Below are positions 1-10,700 of a stretch of DNA of 64,000 nt, piece after piece. The stretch lies in NCBI GenBank assembly GCA_963699085.1, contig CAVOTH010000003.1, positions 248,001-312,000 of the forward strand. The letters run 5' to 3'. The stretch is from Bog-756 sp963699085 (GTDB lineage Bacteria > Actinomycetota > Acidimicrobiia > Acidimicrobiales > RAAP-2). The notes beneath the pieces were generated by a model. It was given only the letters and a program-made list of their open reading frames with translations. It ran no database searches and was not told where the DNA came from. A program made the position numbers and the translations under genes. The first letter of the stretch is position 1. Every line of letters begins with the position of its first letter.

Positions 1-1
1 T

Positions 2-784
2 CAAGGTGGCACCCATGGTGAGGTGCACGCCCACGCCCACGCCCTGGCTGTTCGCCGTGCGTCGGGGGAGCCGCTGCAGTATGTGCTCGGCACGTGGCAG
101 TTCCGCTCACTGGAGCTGGCCGTCGATCGGCGGGTCCTCATCCCCCGACCGGAGACCGAGCAGGTGGTCGAGTCCGCCCTTGCCGAACTGACACGGATGG
201 TGGTGGCCCGGCCGGACAATCGCGACCCTCTTGTCTGCGTCGATCTCGGCACCGGTTCCGGTGCGATCGCACTGTCGTTGGCCCTGGAAGGCCCGGCAAC
301 CGGGAAGCCCGTCGAGGTCTGGGCTACCGATCGTTCACCCGACGCCATAGCTGTCGCCCGGTCCAACCTGACTTCGCTGGAGGTGCTCGATCCCGATGCC
401 GCCCGCCGGGTGACCCTGAAGGTAGGTACCTGGTACGACGCACTGCCTTCGCTACTGGTTGGCCAGGTCGACCTTGTCGTGTCCAATCCGCCGTACGTGT
501 CGGAGGAGGAGTACGGCGACCTCGACTCCGGCGTGCGCGATTGGGAGCCCATCGGTGCCCTGGTGGCAGCCAGAGGGCCCTCGGGAGTCGCCGGCATGGC
601 CGATGTCGAGGTGGTGGTGGAAGGGGCGATGCGGTGGTTGCGCCCCGGCGGAGCTCTCGTCGTCGAACTGGCGCCTTCGCAGGCCTGCGGGGCGATCGAG
701 GCCGCCCGCCGGGCGGGATTCACCCGGGCGGGGAACGCCCGGGATCTGGCTGGTCGGGTGCGGATGTTGGTGGCGCAACGGTGA
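2..784 (+). CDS. prmC: Peptide chain release factor N5-glutamine methyltransferase PrmC (5'-truncated by window edge)
   Basis: PrmC methylates the glutamine of the GGQ motif in release factors RF1 and RF2, using S-adenosylmethionine, in the cytoplasm. The reading frame is open from base 2, so the true start and part of the N-terminal helical domain lie outside the window; 260 residues are visible. The signature GEPLQYVLG, then RVLIPRPETE, the SAM-binding DLGTGSGAIALSLA and the catalytic NPPY motif (VVSNPPYVSEEEY) appear in the order expected of the HemK/PrmC family. A GTG at position 23 could start a shorter protein, but homologous sequence continues upstream of it. The next gene, tsaC, begins 22 bases after the stop, a common pairing in actinobacteria. 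Confidence 0.93.
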   Translation, partial: QGGTHGEVHAHAHALAVRRASGEPLQYVLGTWQFRSLELAVDRRVLIPRPETEQVVESALAELTRMVVARPDNRDPLVCVDLGTGSGAIALSLALEGPATGKPVEVWATDRSPDAIAVARSNLTSLEVLDPDAARRVTLKVGTWYDALPSLLVGQVDLVVSNPPYVSEEEYGDLDSGVRDWEPIGALVAARGPSGVAGMADVEVVVEGAMRWLRPGGALVVELAPSQACGAIEAARRAGFTRAGNARDLAGRVRMLVAQR

Positions 785-806
785 TCAGATTGGCCGTGGC
801 TGAGGG

Positions 807-1484
807 GTGATGGGGGTGCAACTGCTCTCGGCGGGCGAGCCCGCGTCATTGCGGTCGGCGGCGTCGGCGCTGGCCGACGGTGACGTGGTGGCCGTACCGA
901 CAGACACCGTCTACGGCCTGGCCGCGGACCCGACACAGCCGGAAGCGGTCGCCCGCCTGTTCGCGCTCAAGGGCCGCCCCGAGGACGTACCTCTCCCGGT
1001 TCTGGTGGCCGGGCCCGAACAACTGGCCCTCGTGGTCGGTGAGCTCGAGGTGGCGGCCGCCGATCTGGCGGAGAGGTTCTGGCCCGGTCCCCTCACTCTT
1101 GTGGTTCCACGTCGTGCCGCATTCACCGTGGACCTGGGGGGGCCTCCGGCGGCGCGTCGGACGGTGGGGGTCCGGCGCCCCGACCATCCGGTCGTGGTGG
1201 CTCTGTGTGAGCTGTTGGGTCCGCTTGCCGTCACCAGCGCCAACCGGCACGGAGCGCCACCGGCAACGACGCCGGCCCAGGTGGAGTCGGCGTTCGCCGG
1301 ATCCGACGGACTGGCGTACGTACTCGACGGCGGGTTGTGCGACGGGATCCCCTCGACCGTGGTGGAGTGCCGGGGACCGGCCTCGCGCTGCCTGCGCGAA
1401 GGGGCGATCTCGCGGGATCTCCTGTACGGAGATCGTCGGCCCGGCAGCCCGGGTGGCGAGACCTCGGAGAAAGGGTGGGGTTGA
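807..1484 (+). CDS. tsaC: L-threonylcarbamoyladenylate synthase (Sua5/YrdC/YwlC family)
   Basis: This enzyme makes threonylcarbamoyl-AMP from threonine, bicarbonate and ATP, the first step of t6A37 modification of ANN-decoding tRNAs. The 225-residue product is a single YrdC domain: PTDTVYGLAAD near residue 31, an ALKGRP-type KR motif (LFALKGRPEDVPLPVLV) and a later PLAVTSANRHGAPPATT segment that binds nucleotide and threonine. There is no Sua5-type C-terminal domain. Start is uncertain: GTG 807, ATG 810 and GTG 816 are all in frame, and the purine run at 802-806 suits 816 best by spacing. It follows prmC closely and probably shares its transcript. Confidence 0.9.
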   Translation: MMGVQLLSAGEPASLRSAASALADGDVVAVPTDTVYGLAADPTQPEAVARLFALKGRPEDVPLPVLVAGPEQLALVVGELEVAAADLAERFWPGPLTLVVPRRAAFTVDLGGPPAARRTVGVRRPDHPVVVALCELLGPLAVTSANRHGAPPATTPAQVESAFAGSDGLAYVLDGGLCDGIPSTVVECRGPASRCLREGAISRDLLYGDRRPGSPGGETSEKGWG

Positions 1485-1515
1485 CGACGCGGGCGGCACC
1501 GGCGACACTGGGGGG

Positions 1516-1566
1516 ATGCAGAGTTGCGAGTCGCCCCGGCGCGTCACCGTAGTCATTATCGACTAG
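1516..1566 (+). CDS. Val/Ile-rich leader peptide of the leuB-ilvE-cimA operon
   Basis: A 16-codon ORF starts at ATG 1516, preceded directly by a G6 run, and ends at TAG 1564-1566. Its C-terminal half reads RVTVVIID: three valines and two isoleucines within six consecutive codons (GTC ACC GTA GTC ATT ATC), plus threonine, the isoleucine precursor. GTA and ATT are unusual codons in this GC-rich genome, as expected where slow decoding is wanted. It stands 113 bases before leuB and directly before two hairpins, the second followed by five T residues. This is the architecture of ribosome-mediated attenuation known for ilv operons. Function is inferred from position and composition. Confidence 0.7.
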   Translation: MQSCESPRRVTVVIID

Positions 1567-1592
1567 GCACTCACCGTTCCCGGTGTGTGCCT
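1565..1592 (+). promoter_or_regulatory. Leader hairpin overlapping the leader-peptide stop codon
   Basis: AGGCAC (1565-1570) pairs with GTGCCT (1587-1592) and CACCG (1572-1576) with CGGTG (1581-1585), around one T/T mismatch and a TTCC loop. The stem begins on the last two bases of the leader peptide stop. A second CACCG lies inside the leader codons at 1545-1549 and could compete for the same CGGTG, which is how a ribosome stalled at Val/Ile codons might change the fold. The exact anti-terminator pairing is not resolved. Confidence 0.55.
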
Positions 1593-1595
1593 CCT

Positions 1596-1621
1596 GACCG
1601 TCCACCTGGTGGGCGGTTTTT
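1596..1621 (+). terminator. Intrinsic terminator acting as attenuator upstream of leuB
   Basis: CCGTCCA (1598-1604) pairs with TGGGCGG (1610-1616) around a CCTGG loop, with one G-T wobble, and is followed at once by T5 (1617-1621). It lies between the Val/Ile leader peptide and the leuB start and after no other gene of the operon, so its obvious role is conditional termination before leuB-ilvE-cimA. Confidence 0.65.
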
Positions 1622-1679
1622 CAATTTCCGGCCGGGACAGTCAGAGCAGAAGCAGCACGAGAAGACGAGGAAGCAGAAC

Positions 1680-2699
1680 GTGAGCAAGTACAAGGTTGGC
1701 GTGATCGGTGGTGACGGGATCGGCCCCGAGGTGACCGCCGAGGCCCTCAAGGTGGTCCATGCCGCCGGTGTCAGCCTGGACACCACCGACTACGAGCTCG
1801 GCGCCGACCACTACATTCGCACCGGCGAGGTGCTGCCGGACAGCGTGCTGGAGGAGCTGCGGGGACAGGACGCCATTCTGCTCGGTGCAATCGGTGCACC
1901 GGTCGGCTCGACCGAAGTCCCGCCGGGCACTCTCGAGCGGGGCATGCTCCTCAAGCTCCGGTTCGCTCTCGACCTCTACATCAACCTCCGGCCCTTCACC
2001 GGGGTTCCCGGCGCCCCGGCTCCGGATTGTGACTTCGTCGTGATCCGGGAGAACACCGAGGGTACCTACGCCGGTGAGGGCGGGTTCCTGCGCAAGGGCA
2101 CCCCATTCGAGGTCGCCACCCAGGGATCGGTCAATACCCGATTCGGCGTGGAGCGATGTGCGCGCTACGCCTTCGCCCTCGCCGCCACCCGTGAGCGGAG
2201 GCACCTCACCCTGGTCCACAAGACCAACGTCCTGACATTCGCGGGGGATCTCTGGCAGCGCACCGTGGATGAGGTCGCACCCGACTACCCGGACGTTTCC
2301 CGTGACTACAACCATGTGGACGCCACCTGTATCTACCTGGTCGAAAACCCTGCCCGCTATGACGTGATCGTCACCGACAACCTGTTCGGCGACATCATCA
2401 CCGACCTGGCCGGTGCCGTGGCCGGCGGTATCGGCTACGCCGCGTCGGCCAACCTCAATCCCGATCGGACCGGCCCGTCGATGTTCGAGCCGGTACATGG
2501 GGCCGCCAACGACATCGCCGGGACGGGAAAGGCCAATCCGGCCGCCGCAATCCGCTCGGCCGCACTTCTGCTGGACTTCCTCGGCGAGTCGGTGGCTGCC
2601 GCATCGGTCACCGCCGCCGTCTCCGGATTCGTCAATGCCAACCCCGACCCGACGCTCTCGACCTCCGAGATCGGCGACGCAATCGCAGAAAGGCTCTGA
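1680..2699 (+). CDS. leuB: 3-isopropylmalate dehydrogenase
   Basis: LeuB oxidises and decarboxylates 3-isopropylmalate with NAD+ to give 2-oxoisocaproate, the leucine precursor. The 339-residue product begins with VSKYKVGVIGGDGIGPEVT, the family N-terminus. It contains RENTEGTYAGEGG, the catalytic Lys segment LVHKTNVL, the metal-binding Asp motif TDNLFGDIITDLAG, and MFEPVHGAANDIAGTGKANP for cofactor binding. Start GTG 1680 is chosen because GAGGAAG (1667-1673) precedes it at good spacing; the frame stays open upstream to 1524, but that part crosses the attenuator and reads as non-coding. ilvE follows after 3 bases. Tartrate or isocitrate dehydrogenase relatives are possible, but the BCAA neighbours favour LeuB. 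Confidence 0.93.
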   Translation: MSKYKVGVIGGDGIGPEVTAEALKVVHAAGVSLDTTDYELGADHYIRTGEVLPDSVLEELRGQDAILLGAIGAPVGSTEVPPGTLERGMLLKLRFALDLYINLRPFTGVPGAPAPDCDFVVIRENTEGTYAGEGGFLRKGTPFEVATQGSVNTRFGVERCARYAFALAATRERRHLTLVHKTNVLTFAGDLWQRTVDEVAPDYPDVSRDYNHVDATCIYLVENPARYDVIVTDNLFGDIITDLAGAVAGGIGYAASANLNPDRTGPSMFEPVHGAANDIAGTGKANPAAAIRSAALLLDFLGESVAAASVTAAVSGFVNANPDPTLSTSEIGDAIAERL

Positions 2700-2702
2700 G
2701 CC

Positions 2703-3621
2703 ATGCCCATCACCCCCACCGAGAAGATCTGGATGGACGGCGAGTTCGTCGACTGGGCCGATGCCACCGTGCACGTCCTGACCCACACCATGCACTACGG
2801 CTCCGGTGTCTTCGAAGGCATCCGTGCCTACCCGACCGACCGCGGTGTCGCAGTGTTCCGCCTGCGCGACCACATCGAACGCCTCTTCGTGTCGGCCTCG
2901 GTCTTCCTCATCGACATCCCCTTCAGTGTGGACGAGGTCATCGAAGCCACCCGCGACCTGGTCCGGGTCAACGGGATGGACGACGGTTGTTACATTCGGC
3001 CGCTCGTCTACCTCGGCTATGGCGAAATGGGCCTGAACCCGATCCCGAGCCCGGTCAACGTGTCGATTGCGTGCTGGCCCTGGGGCACCTACCTGGGCGA
3101 CGAGGGAGTCGCCAACGGAGTGTCGATGAAGATCTCCTCCTGGCGGCGGCATGATCCCAATGCGGTGCCGACGGCCGCCAAGGGCACCGGCATGTATGTT
3201 AATTCGTCATTGGCCAAGGTGGAGGCGATCAAGGCCGGCTACGACGAGGCGATTCTGCTCGCCCCCGATGGCAACGTCAGCGAGTGCACCGGCGAGAACA
3301 TCTTCGTCGTGCGGGATGGTCGACTGCTGACCCCACCCAGTTCGGACTCGGGCGCGCTCGAGGGGATCACCCAGAAGTCGGTGGAGACGATCGCCCGCGA
3401 TCTCGGCCATGAGGTCCACTACCAGCAACTGATCCGGACCGATCTCTATACCGCGGACGAGGCGTTCCTCACCGGGACCGCCGCCGAAGTTGTGCCGATC
3501 CGCGCCGTGGACGATCGCGTCGTCGGGGCCGGCAAGCCCGGCCCCATCACCCAGCAGATCCAGCAGACCTACTTCGGCACCGTGCGCGGCGAGGTCGACC
3601 GGTACAAGGACTGGTTGGACT

Positions 3622-3632
<11 letters not shown>
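2703..3632 (+). CDS. ilvE: Branched-chain amino acid aminotransferase
   Basis: This PLP-dependent fold type IV transaminase performs the last step of valine, leucine and isoleucine synthesis with glutamate as amino donor. The 309-residue length is normal. MHYGSGVFEGIRAY is the substrate-side signature, Lys160 in PTAAKGTGMYVNSSLAK is the expected Schiff-base lysine, and NVSECTGENIFVV followed by GALEGITQKSV match the class IV cofactor-binding segments. Start ATG 2703 lies 3 bases after leuB. Its last 11 bases overlap the start of cimA, so the three genes are translationally linked behind one attenuator. Confidence 0.94.
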
Positions 3633-5442
<1,810 letters not shown>

Positions 5443-5514
5443 ACTGGACATCGGGTCCGGGGCATGGCACGTTCTCGGTGCGCCCGACCAGAACCCGCAA
5501 TCCAGGAGCACCCC

Positions 5515-6036
5515 GTGACCCAGCCCAGTTTCGTCCCCGTCGTCGAGGCCGACCAGGTCCGTCGTGCATATCAACTGCACGTCCCTGAGATCTGGACGAC
5601 CTCCCGTCCGTCCGAGCTTCGGGGCACCCGGGCACCATCGGGGGCGTTTCTGGGTACACCGGGACCTGACCAAGGCTTCGCACTCAAGTTGGCCAGGCGG
5701 TTCGAAGACCGACTGGTCCTCGGAACGGGCGAGCAGGCCGAGGACGCCATGGTCGGCTGCACGGCCGTAGCCATGCGCCGAGCGGCAAGCTTCGGACGGG
5801 CCCCGGTCATCCATGACCTGACCTTGGCGTTCACCCTGTGGGGCTTTCTGGTCGGCGCACCCGCTGACCTGATCGAGGCACGCGAGCCGCTCTTCCGTTC
5901 GGCCTCCCACCACTACCAGGCCCAGCGCGTCATCGCCGACTGTGTCCATGATTCGACATTGCGGCTCACGCCGCTACAGGTCGCCGAGAAGATCCAGGAC
6001 TGGCGTTCCCTGCTGGAGCTGCCGGTCCACGAGTGA
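5515..6036 (+). CDS. Hypothetical protein, 173 residues
   Basis: I do not recognise this protein. It starts at GTG 5515 with AGGAG at 5504-5508, six bases upstream, which decides against the longer frame from 5464. The product begins MTQPSFVPVVEADQVRRAYQ and contains a WGFLVGAPADL stretch and an LRLTPLQVAEKIQDWRSLL segment; no signal peptide or clear membrane segment is seen. The central part (residues about 75-130) is moderately hydrophobic and helical. It lies 72 bases after cimA, so it may belong to the same transcript, but nothing links it to amino acid synthesis. Codon use is like that of its neighbours, so it is very likely a real gene. Confidence 0.7.
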   Translation: MTQPSFVPVVEADQVRRAYQLHVPEIWTTSRPSELRGTRAPSGAFLGTPGPDQGFALKLARRFEDRLVLGTGEQAEDAMVGCTAVAMRRAASFGRAPVIHDLTLAFTLWGFLVGAPADLIEAREPLFRSASHHYQAQRVIADCVHDSTLRLTPLQVAEKIQDWRSLLELPVHE

Positions 6037-6175
6037 CCACCCCGGGGACCCCGACTGAGCGGACCAGCGCTGGAGCAGCGGTCGATCCTCGTTCCCCGGG
6101 GGTGGGAGCGTCAGTCGGAGGCCCCGCGCGAGGTGATCGGGCGGGAGATCTTCGGGAGTTCGGTGTAATCCGACC

Positions 6176-6835
6176 TCAGTGGTGCCAGCGACGCTTCTTG
6201 GCCGATGCACCGGTGAAGGCACCGATCTCGGCCGGCATCCTGAACGGTGACGCCTCGAGGAGCTGGGTGTCGTTGACCTGACCGGCCGGGGGCATTCCGT
6301 CGAGTGAGTGGTGCTCCCCGTCGCCGTAATTCACTGCGACCGCGCTGACCAGGTGAGAGTCCGCAACAGCCTGCTGGAACATGTCAGGGAACATGGGGCC
6401 GGCGGAAGGTCGGAGGTCGGACTCACCTGACCAACTGGGTTGCGCCTGTACGTCTGCGAGAGATGGCACAGGTTGGGGCGGGACCTGTCCGAACCCGGGC
6501 ATCGCCACCGTGGCCACGGGTGTGTGGACGGGCGCCTCGGCGACCGCTTGTGCCGGCACCGGTGAGGGGACCGCGGCAACCGGGGCGACCTGCGGGTCCG
6601 GGACCGCCTGTGCGACCGGGGCGACCTGCGCCACCGATTCCATCGAGGGCATCGGCGCAATTTGGACCGGATCGGCTGTGGGTACGGCCACGGCGTCGGT
6701 CGTAGCGAGCGTGGACAGGGTGGATGTCTGGGCTGAAGACGGTGCCTCCCCCTGCATGGATGGATGCAGTTCCGGGGGGTGCCAGGTGCCGTCGCTGGCC
6801 TGCCACCAGCCAGGTCCCATGGGCTTGTCACTCAT
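6176..6835 (-). CDS. Hypothetical protein with N-terminal PGWWQASDGTWHPPE motif and Pro/Ala/Val-rich body
   Basis: The 219-residue protein opens with MSDKPMGPGWWQASDGTWHPPE, a short Trp-rich motif of the type seen in DUF2510-like actinobacterial proteins. The rest is low-complexity Pro/Ala/Val/Gln sequence (about residues 40-150, with AQVAPVAQAVPDP-like runs) and a final basic AKKRRWHH. No transmembrane helix is evident, so it is probably a flexible cytoplasmic or surface-associated protein. Start ATG 6835 is chosen because GGAG lies 9 bases upstream on the minus strand; ATG 6844 would leave no spacing. It converges with the hypothetical gene ending at 6036. Function unknown. Confidence 0.6.
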   Translation of the reverse strand: MSDKPMGPGWWQASDGTWHPPELHPSMQGEAPSSAQTSTLSTLATTDAVAVPTADPVQIAPMPSMESVAQVAPVAQAVPDPQVAPVAAVPSPVPAQAVAEAPVHTPVATVAMPGFGQVPPQPVPSLADVQAQPSWSGESDLRPSAGPMFPDMFQQAVADSHLVSAVAVNYGDGEHHSLDGMPPAGQVNDTQLLEASPFRMPAEIGAFTGASAKKRRWHH

Positions 6836-7200
6836 CGTCGCCATCTCCAAGTGGTCGAGGTTCTCATCGGTCGATTTGTCGTCCCGACAGGGACCCATCG
6901 GCGCCCCTGGTCCCGGTCTTGAGCAATTCGGCCCCCTGAAATGTCCCATATGGGTACCTGTCAGCAGTTCGAGGAGATGGAGAACGTCGCCTGCGCCCTG
7001 CCTGGGACCCTTCGCCAATTCTGGGATATGTCGCGAAACCTCGTCGGCTACCGGATCGTGCCAGCGGCGGCCGACACCGAACGAGACGGCGCCGCGCCAT
7101 GGGCCCCGTTCGATGATCGAACGCCCGTTCGGGCACCGGTTCCCCAGGCGGTACCGTGAACTTCACCGAAGCGAATGCCAGCAGGAGTAACCGGCAAACA
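6836..7200. other. Intergenic region between divergent genes
   Basis: About 365 bases separate the Trp-motif protein (minus strand) from the SNF2 helicase locus (plus strand) and must hold their divergent promoters. I see no convincing -35/-10 pair, palindrome or RNA. The only item of note is AGGAG at 7183-7187, a possible ribosome site for the helicase start. A GTG at 7156 is an alternative start in the same frame. Confidence 0.4.
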
Positions 7201-10200
7201 ATGGATCCCACCGATCAGTCGACCCTGGAACGGCTGGTCGGGCCGACCACGTTCGGCCGGGGCCGGACCTATGCCCGGCAGGGGGCGGTGCTCACCAGTT
7301 ACTGGACCAAGAGACGGAACCTGCCTGGGCGGCAAGGTGCAGGGCGGCGACGTAGAGCCGTACTCGGTGGCGGTCATCGTGACGCTGGCGCCGACCGGAC
7401 GACTGGTCGACATCGACGGCGCCTGTACCTGCCCGGTCGGATTCAACTGCAAGCATGCTGTCGCCCTGTTGTTGGCGGACGACCTGTTGACGGACGACCA
7501 GGGTGCCAACGGAGCGGCGGCGCTGGCTCCCTCGCTCTCCCTGGTGCGTGGCGATGACGTCACGACGCTCCAGAGACTCCATCGCCGAGCCTCGGGGCCG
7601 ACCGGCGCTCGGCCACGGCTGGGCGGGAGATCCAGCCTCCGGACTGGGAGGCCCCCCTCTGGGCGCTGGTGGCCCCCGACGAGACCGGTCAGCCCGAGAC
7701 AGGGGACGGTGACCTCGGGCTGCAGTTCGAGCTGTTGCTCAACCCACCGGACCGTGGGTCGCGGTCGAGTGGGCCCACGACGGGGATCCGCCTGCGTCCG
7801 GTCATGCGCAACTACGGCCGGAACTGGGTCAGGACGGGGATCTCCTGGTCCCGGTTGGACCAGTTCCACGCCTATGGGCGCGAGTTGCGGGGCCGACGCG
7901 CCGCCCACCTCACGGTCCTGACGGAACTCCTGGCGCTGAGCCGCCTATCCAACCGCCGTACCTATTTCTCCTACTCGTCGGCTGACGAGGCGGTCTGGCT
8001 CCAGACCATCAACAGCCGCCGGCTCTGGGACCTGCTGGCCGAGGCCAGGGACCTGCGACTTCCCATGATCCTGTCGGGCCGTCAGGCGTTGCCGGTCGAT
8101 CTGCGGCCGACCCCGGCCCCGGTCGTCATCGATGCCACCCGCCCCGCACCCGGGCTCGAGCTCCGCCCGCGGGTGACGGTCGACGGCGAGGACGTGCCGC
8201 TCGGGTCGTCACTGCTGATCGGGGAGCCGGCCCACGGCATCGCCTGGTGGGACACCCCCGACGGGCATCTGTGCGCCCCCGACGCGCCTGGCCCTGACCT
8301 CGTTCGAGGCCCCGGTCGACGACCACCTCCGAAGCTTGCTCGCCTTCGGAGCCATCACCGTGCCGCCCGAGGACGAAGAGCGGTTCCTCCGGGACCTCTA
8401 CCCGAGCCTCCGACGCAGGATCGTGGTCGTCTCGAGCGACCAGTCGGTCGATCTCCCAGAACTGCCGGCGGCCCGGCTGGTGCTCACGGTCCGCCACGTC
8501 GAGGGCCACCGCATCGAGCTCAGGTGGTCCCGGAGCGCGGCCGGAGCGACCTGGAGAGAGGACCTGTGGGAGGCTCCGAGCCGCTTGGGTGACCGCATGG
8601 CCGAGGACCGGATCGTCGAGGCGGTGACCGCCTCGTCGAGCTCGTCCCCGAGCTGCTCGAGCCGACGCACTTCGGCCAGCGACTGGCCAGCCGAGGCCAT
8701 GCTCAGCGGCATGGCCGCGGTGCGCTTCCTCGCGGAGATGCTCCCCGTCCTGGAGGCGATCGACGGCGTGGACGATCGAGGTCCAGGGCGAGGTCCCCGA
8801 GTACCGGGAGATCGTCGAGGCACCGCGTGGTCGAGCTCGGTGGGACCCCCTCGGGTGACAACGACTGGTTCGATCTCACTGTCACCGTCACTGTCGACGG
8901 CGAGGACGTCCCCTTCGCCGATCTCTTCGTGGCGCTCGCCGAGGGTCAGTCCCATCTCATCCTGCCGTCGGGGACGTACTTCTCCCTCGACCGCGACGAA
9001 CTCCGACAGCTCGCCGCTCTGATCGCCGAGGCCCGCGTCCTCGACGACCAGGTGGGTGAGGGGCTGCGCGTCAACCGCTTTCAGGCCAGCCTGTGGGAGG
9101 ACCTCCAGCGACTCGGGGTCGTCACGGCCCAGGCCCGCGAGTGGGAGCAATCGGTGCGGTCCCTCAGCGAGGCCCACGACCGGATCGAACATGCGGTGCC
9201 CGACCCTGCTCCACGCCACCCTCCGGCCCTATCAGCTGACCGGGTTCAACTGGCTCGCCTACCTTTTCGAGCATCGTCTGGGGGGCGTGCTGGCCGACGA
9301 CATGGGTCTGGGCAAGACCATCCAGGCCCTGGCACTGATGTGCCACACCTGGGAGCAGGGTCTGACCGATGCCCCCTACCTGGTGGTCGCGCCGACCAGC
9401 GTCGTGGGCAACTGGGCGGCGGAGTGCCGCCGGTTCGCCCCGGAGCTCAACGCGGTGGCCGTCACCGAGACGGAGAAGCGCCGGGGGACCAGCCTGGCCG
9501 ATCTCGCCCCCGAGGCCGACGTGGTGATCACCTCCTACGCGTTGTTCCGCATCGACTACGACGCCTACGCCGCCGTCGACTGGGCCGGCCTCTTCCTGGA
9601 CGAGGCCCAGTTCGCCAAGAACCGGGGCTCCCAGGCCTACCAGCGGGCGAGAATGCTGCCGGTCCCGTTCAAGGTGGCGATGACCGGGACGCCGATCGAG
9701 AACAACCTGATGGAGCTGTGGTCGCTGCTGTCGATCACCGCCCCGGGTCTCTTCCCCAATCCGGATCGCTTCACCGAGTACTACCGGAATCCGATCGAGA
9801 AGAAGGGCGACACCGAGCGCCTGGCCCAGCTGCGACGCCGGGTCCGACCGCTGATGCTCCGACGGACCAAGGAGCAGGTCATCCGGGACCTCCCCGAGAA
9901 GCAGGAGCAGGTGCTCGAACTCGACCTCCACCCGAAGCAGCGCAAGCTCTACCAGACCTACCTCCAGCGCGAGCGCCAGAAGGTCCTCGGCCTCCTCGGC
10001 GACGTACAGAAGAACCGCTTCGAGATCTTCCGCTCCCTGACGCTGCTCCGCCAGGCCAGCCTCGACATGTCGCTGGTCGACGAAAAGCATGTCGGAGTGT
10101 GCCCTCCACCAAGCTCGACGCTCTGATGGAGATCCTCGAGGACGTGGCCGCCGACGGCCACAGAGTGCTGGTGTTCAGCCAGTTCACCCGGTTCCTCACC

Positions 10201-10608
10201 TTGGCCCGGAGGCGGATCGAGAAGGCGGGGATCCAGTACTGCTACCTCGACGGGACGACCCGCAAGCGCGACGCGGTGATCGACGAGTTCCGGAGCGGCA
10301 CAGCCCCCGTGTTCCTGATCAGCCTCAAGGCCGGTGGGTTCGGACTCAACCTCACCGAGGCCGACTACTGCGTCATCCTCGACCCGTGGTGGAACCCGGC
10401 CACCGAGGCCCAGGCCGTGGACCGGCTCCACCGCATCGGGCAGACGAAGAAGGTCATGGTCTACCGCCTGGTGGCCAAGGACACCCTGGAGGAGAAGGTC
10501 ATGGCCCTCAAGGCCAGGAAGTCGGCCCTCTTCTCCAACGTGCTGGACGGCGGTGACTTCGAGTCCGGGGCCATGACGGCCGACGATATCCAGGAGCTCC
10601 TGAGCTGA
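7201..10608 (+). pseudogene. SWIM zinc-finger / SNF2-family DEAD-like helicase, broken by at least eight frame changes
   Basis: SNF2-type ATPases remodel or translocate on DNA-protein complexes. All parts of such a protein (about 1,130 residues) can be followed, but only by changing frame near 7320, 7600, 8275, 8630, 8690, 8775, 9200 and 10090. In order: an N-terminal segment from ATG 7201; a SWIM zinc finger CTCPVGFNCKH (about 7425-7460); an accessory domain; Walker A DDMGLGKTIQ (about 9297); a DEAQ box LFLDEAQFAKN (about 9590); MTGTPIENN; then the C-terminal helicase lobe with VFSQFTRF, LKAGGFGLNL and DRLHRIGQTKKV. No catalytic motif is lost and few in-frame stops are needed, so indels in the sequence data are as likely as true decay. 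Confidence 0.8.
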
Positions 10609-10661
10609 CCACCGGCCGGCACCGGTGGAATTGGAAAGCTGCCGGTCCGCATGCGAAGCCC

Positions 10662-10689
10662 AAGTGATAAGTGATAAGTGGTAACTGAT
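10662..10689 (+). repeat. Four 7-bp direct repeats before the HTH gene
   Basis: AAGTGAT, AAGTGAT, AAGTGGT and AACTGAT follow each other without gaps, and run into a possible -10 hexamer TATAGT (10689-10694), 7 bases before the GTG start at 10701. The position suits an operator for the HTH protein encoded downstream (autoregulation), with leaderless or near-leaderless translation. Inference from layout only. Confidence 0.45.
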
Positions 10690-10700
10690 ATAGTTGGAAC

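Noticed and set aside
1524..1679. Extension of leuB upstream to 1524 in the same frame
   Set aside because: It crosses the leader peptide, hairpin and T5 terminator, and has no family similarity; GTG 1680 has a good ribosome site.
1641..3152. Minus-strand open frame of 503 codons opposite leuB and ilvE
   Set aside because: Both genes underneath are certain; the antisense frame is a by-product of high third-position GC.
8336..9022. Separate gene beginning at 8336
   Set aside because: Its product continues the SNF2 helicase accessory domain; it is one piece of the frameshifted gene.
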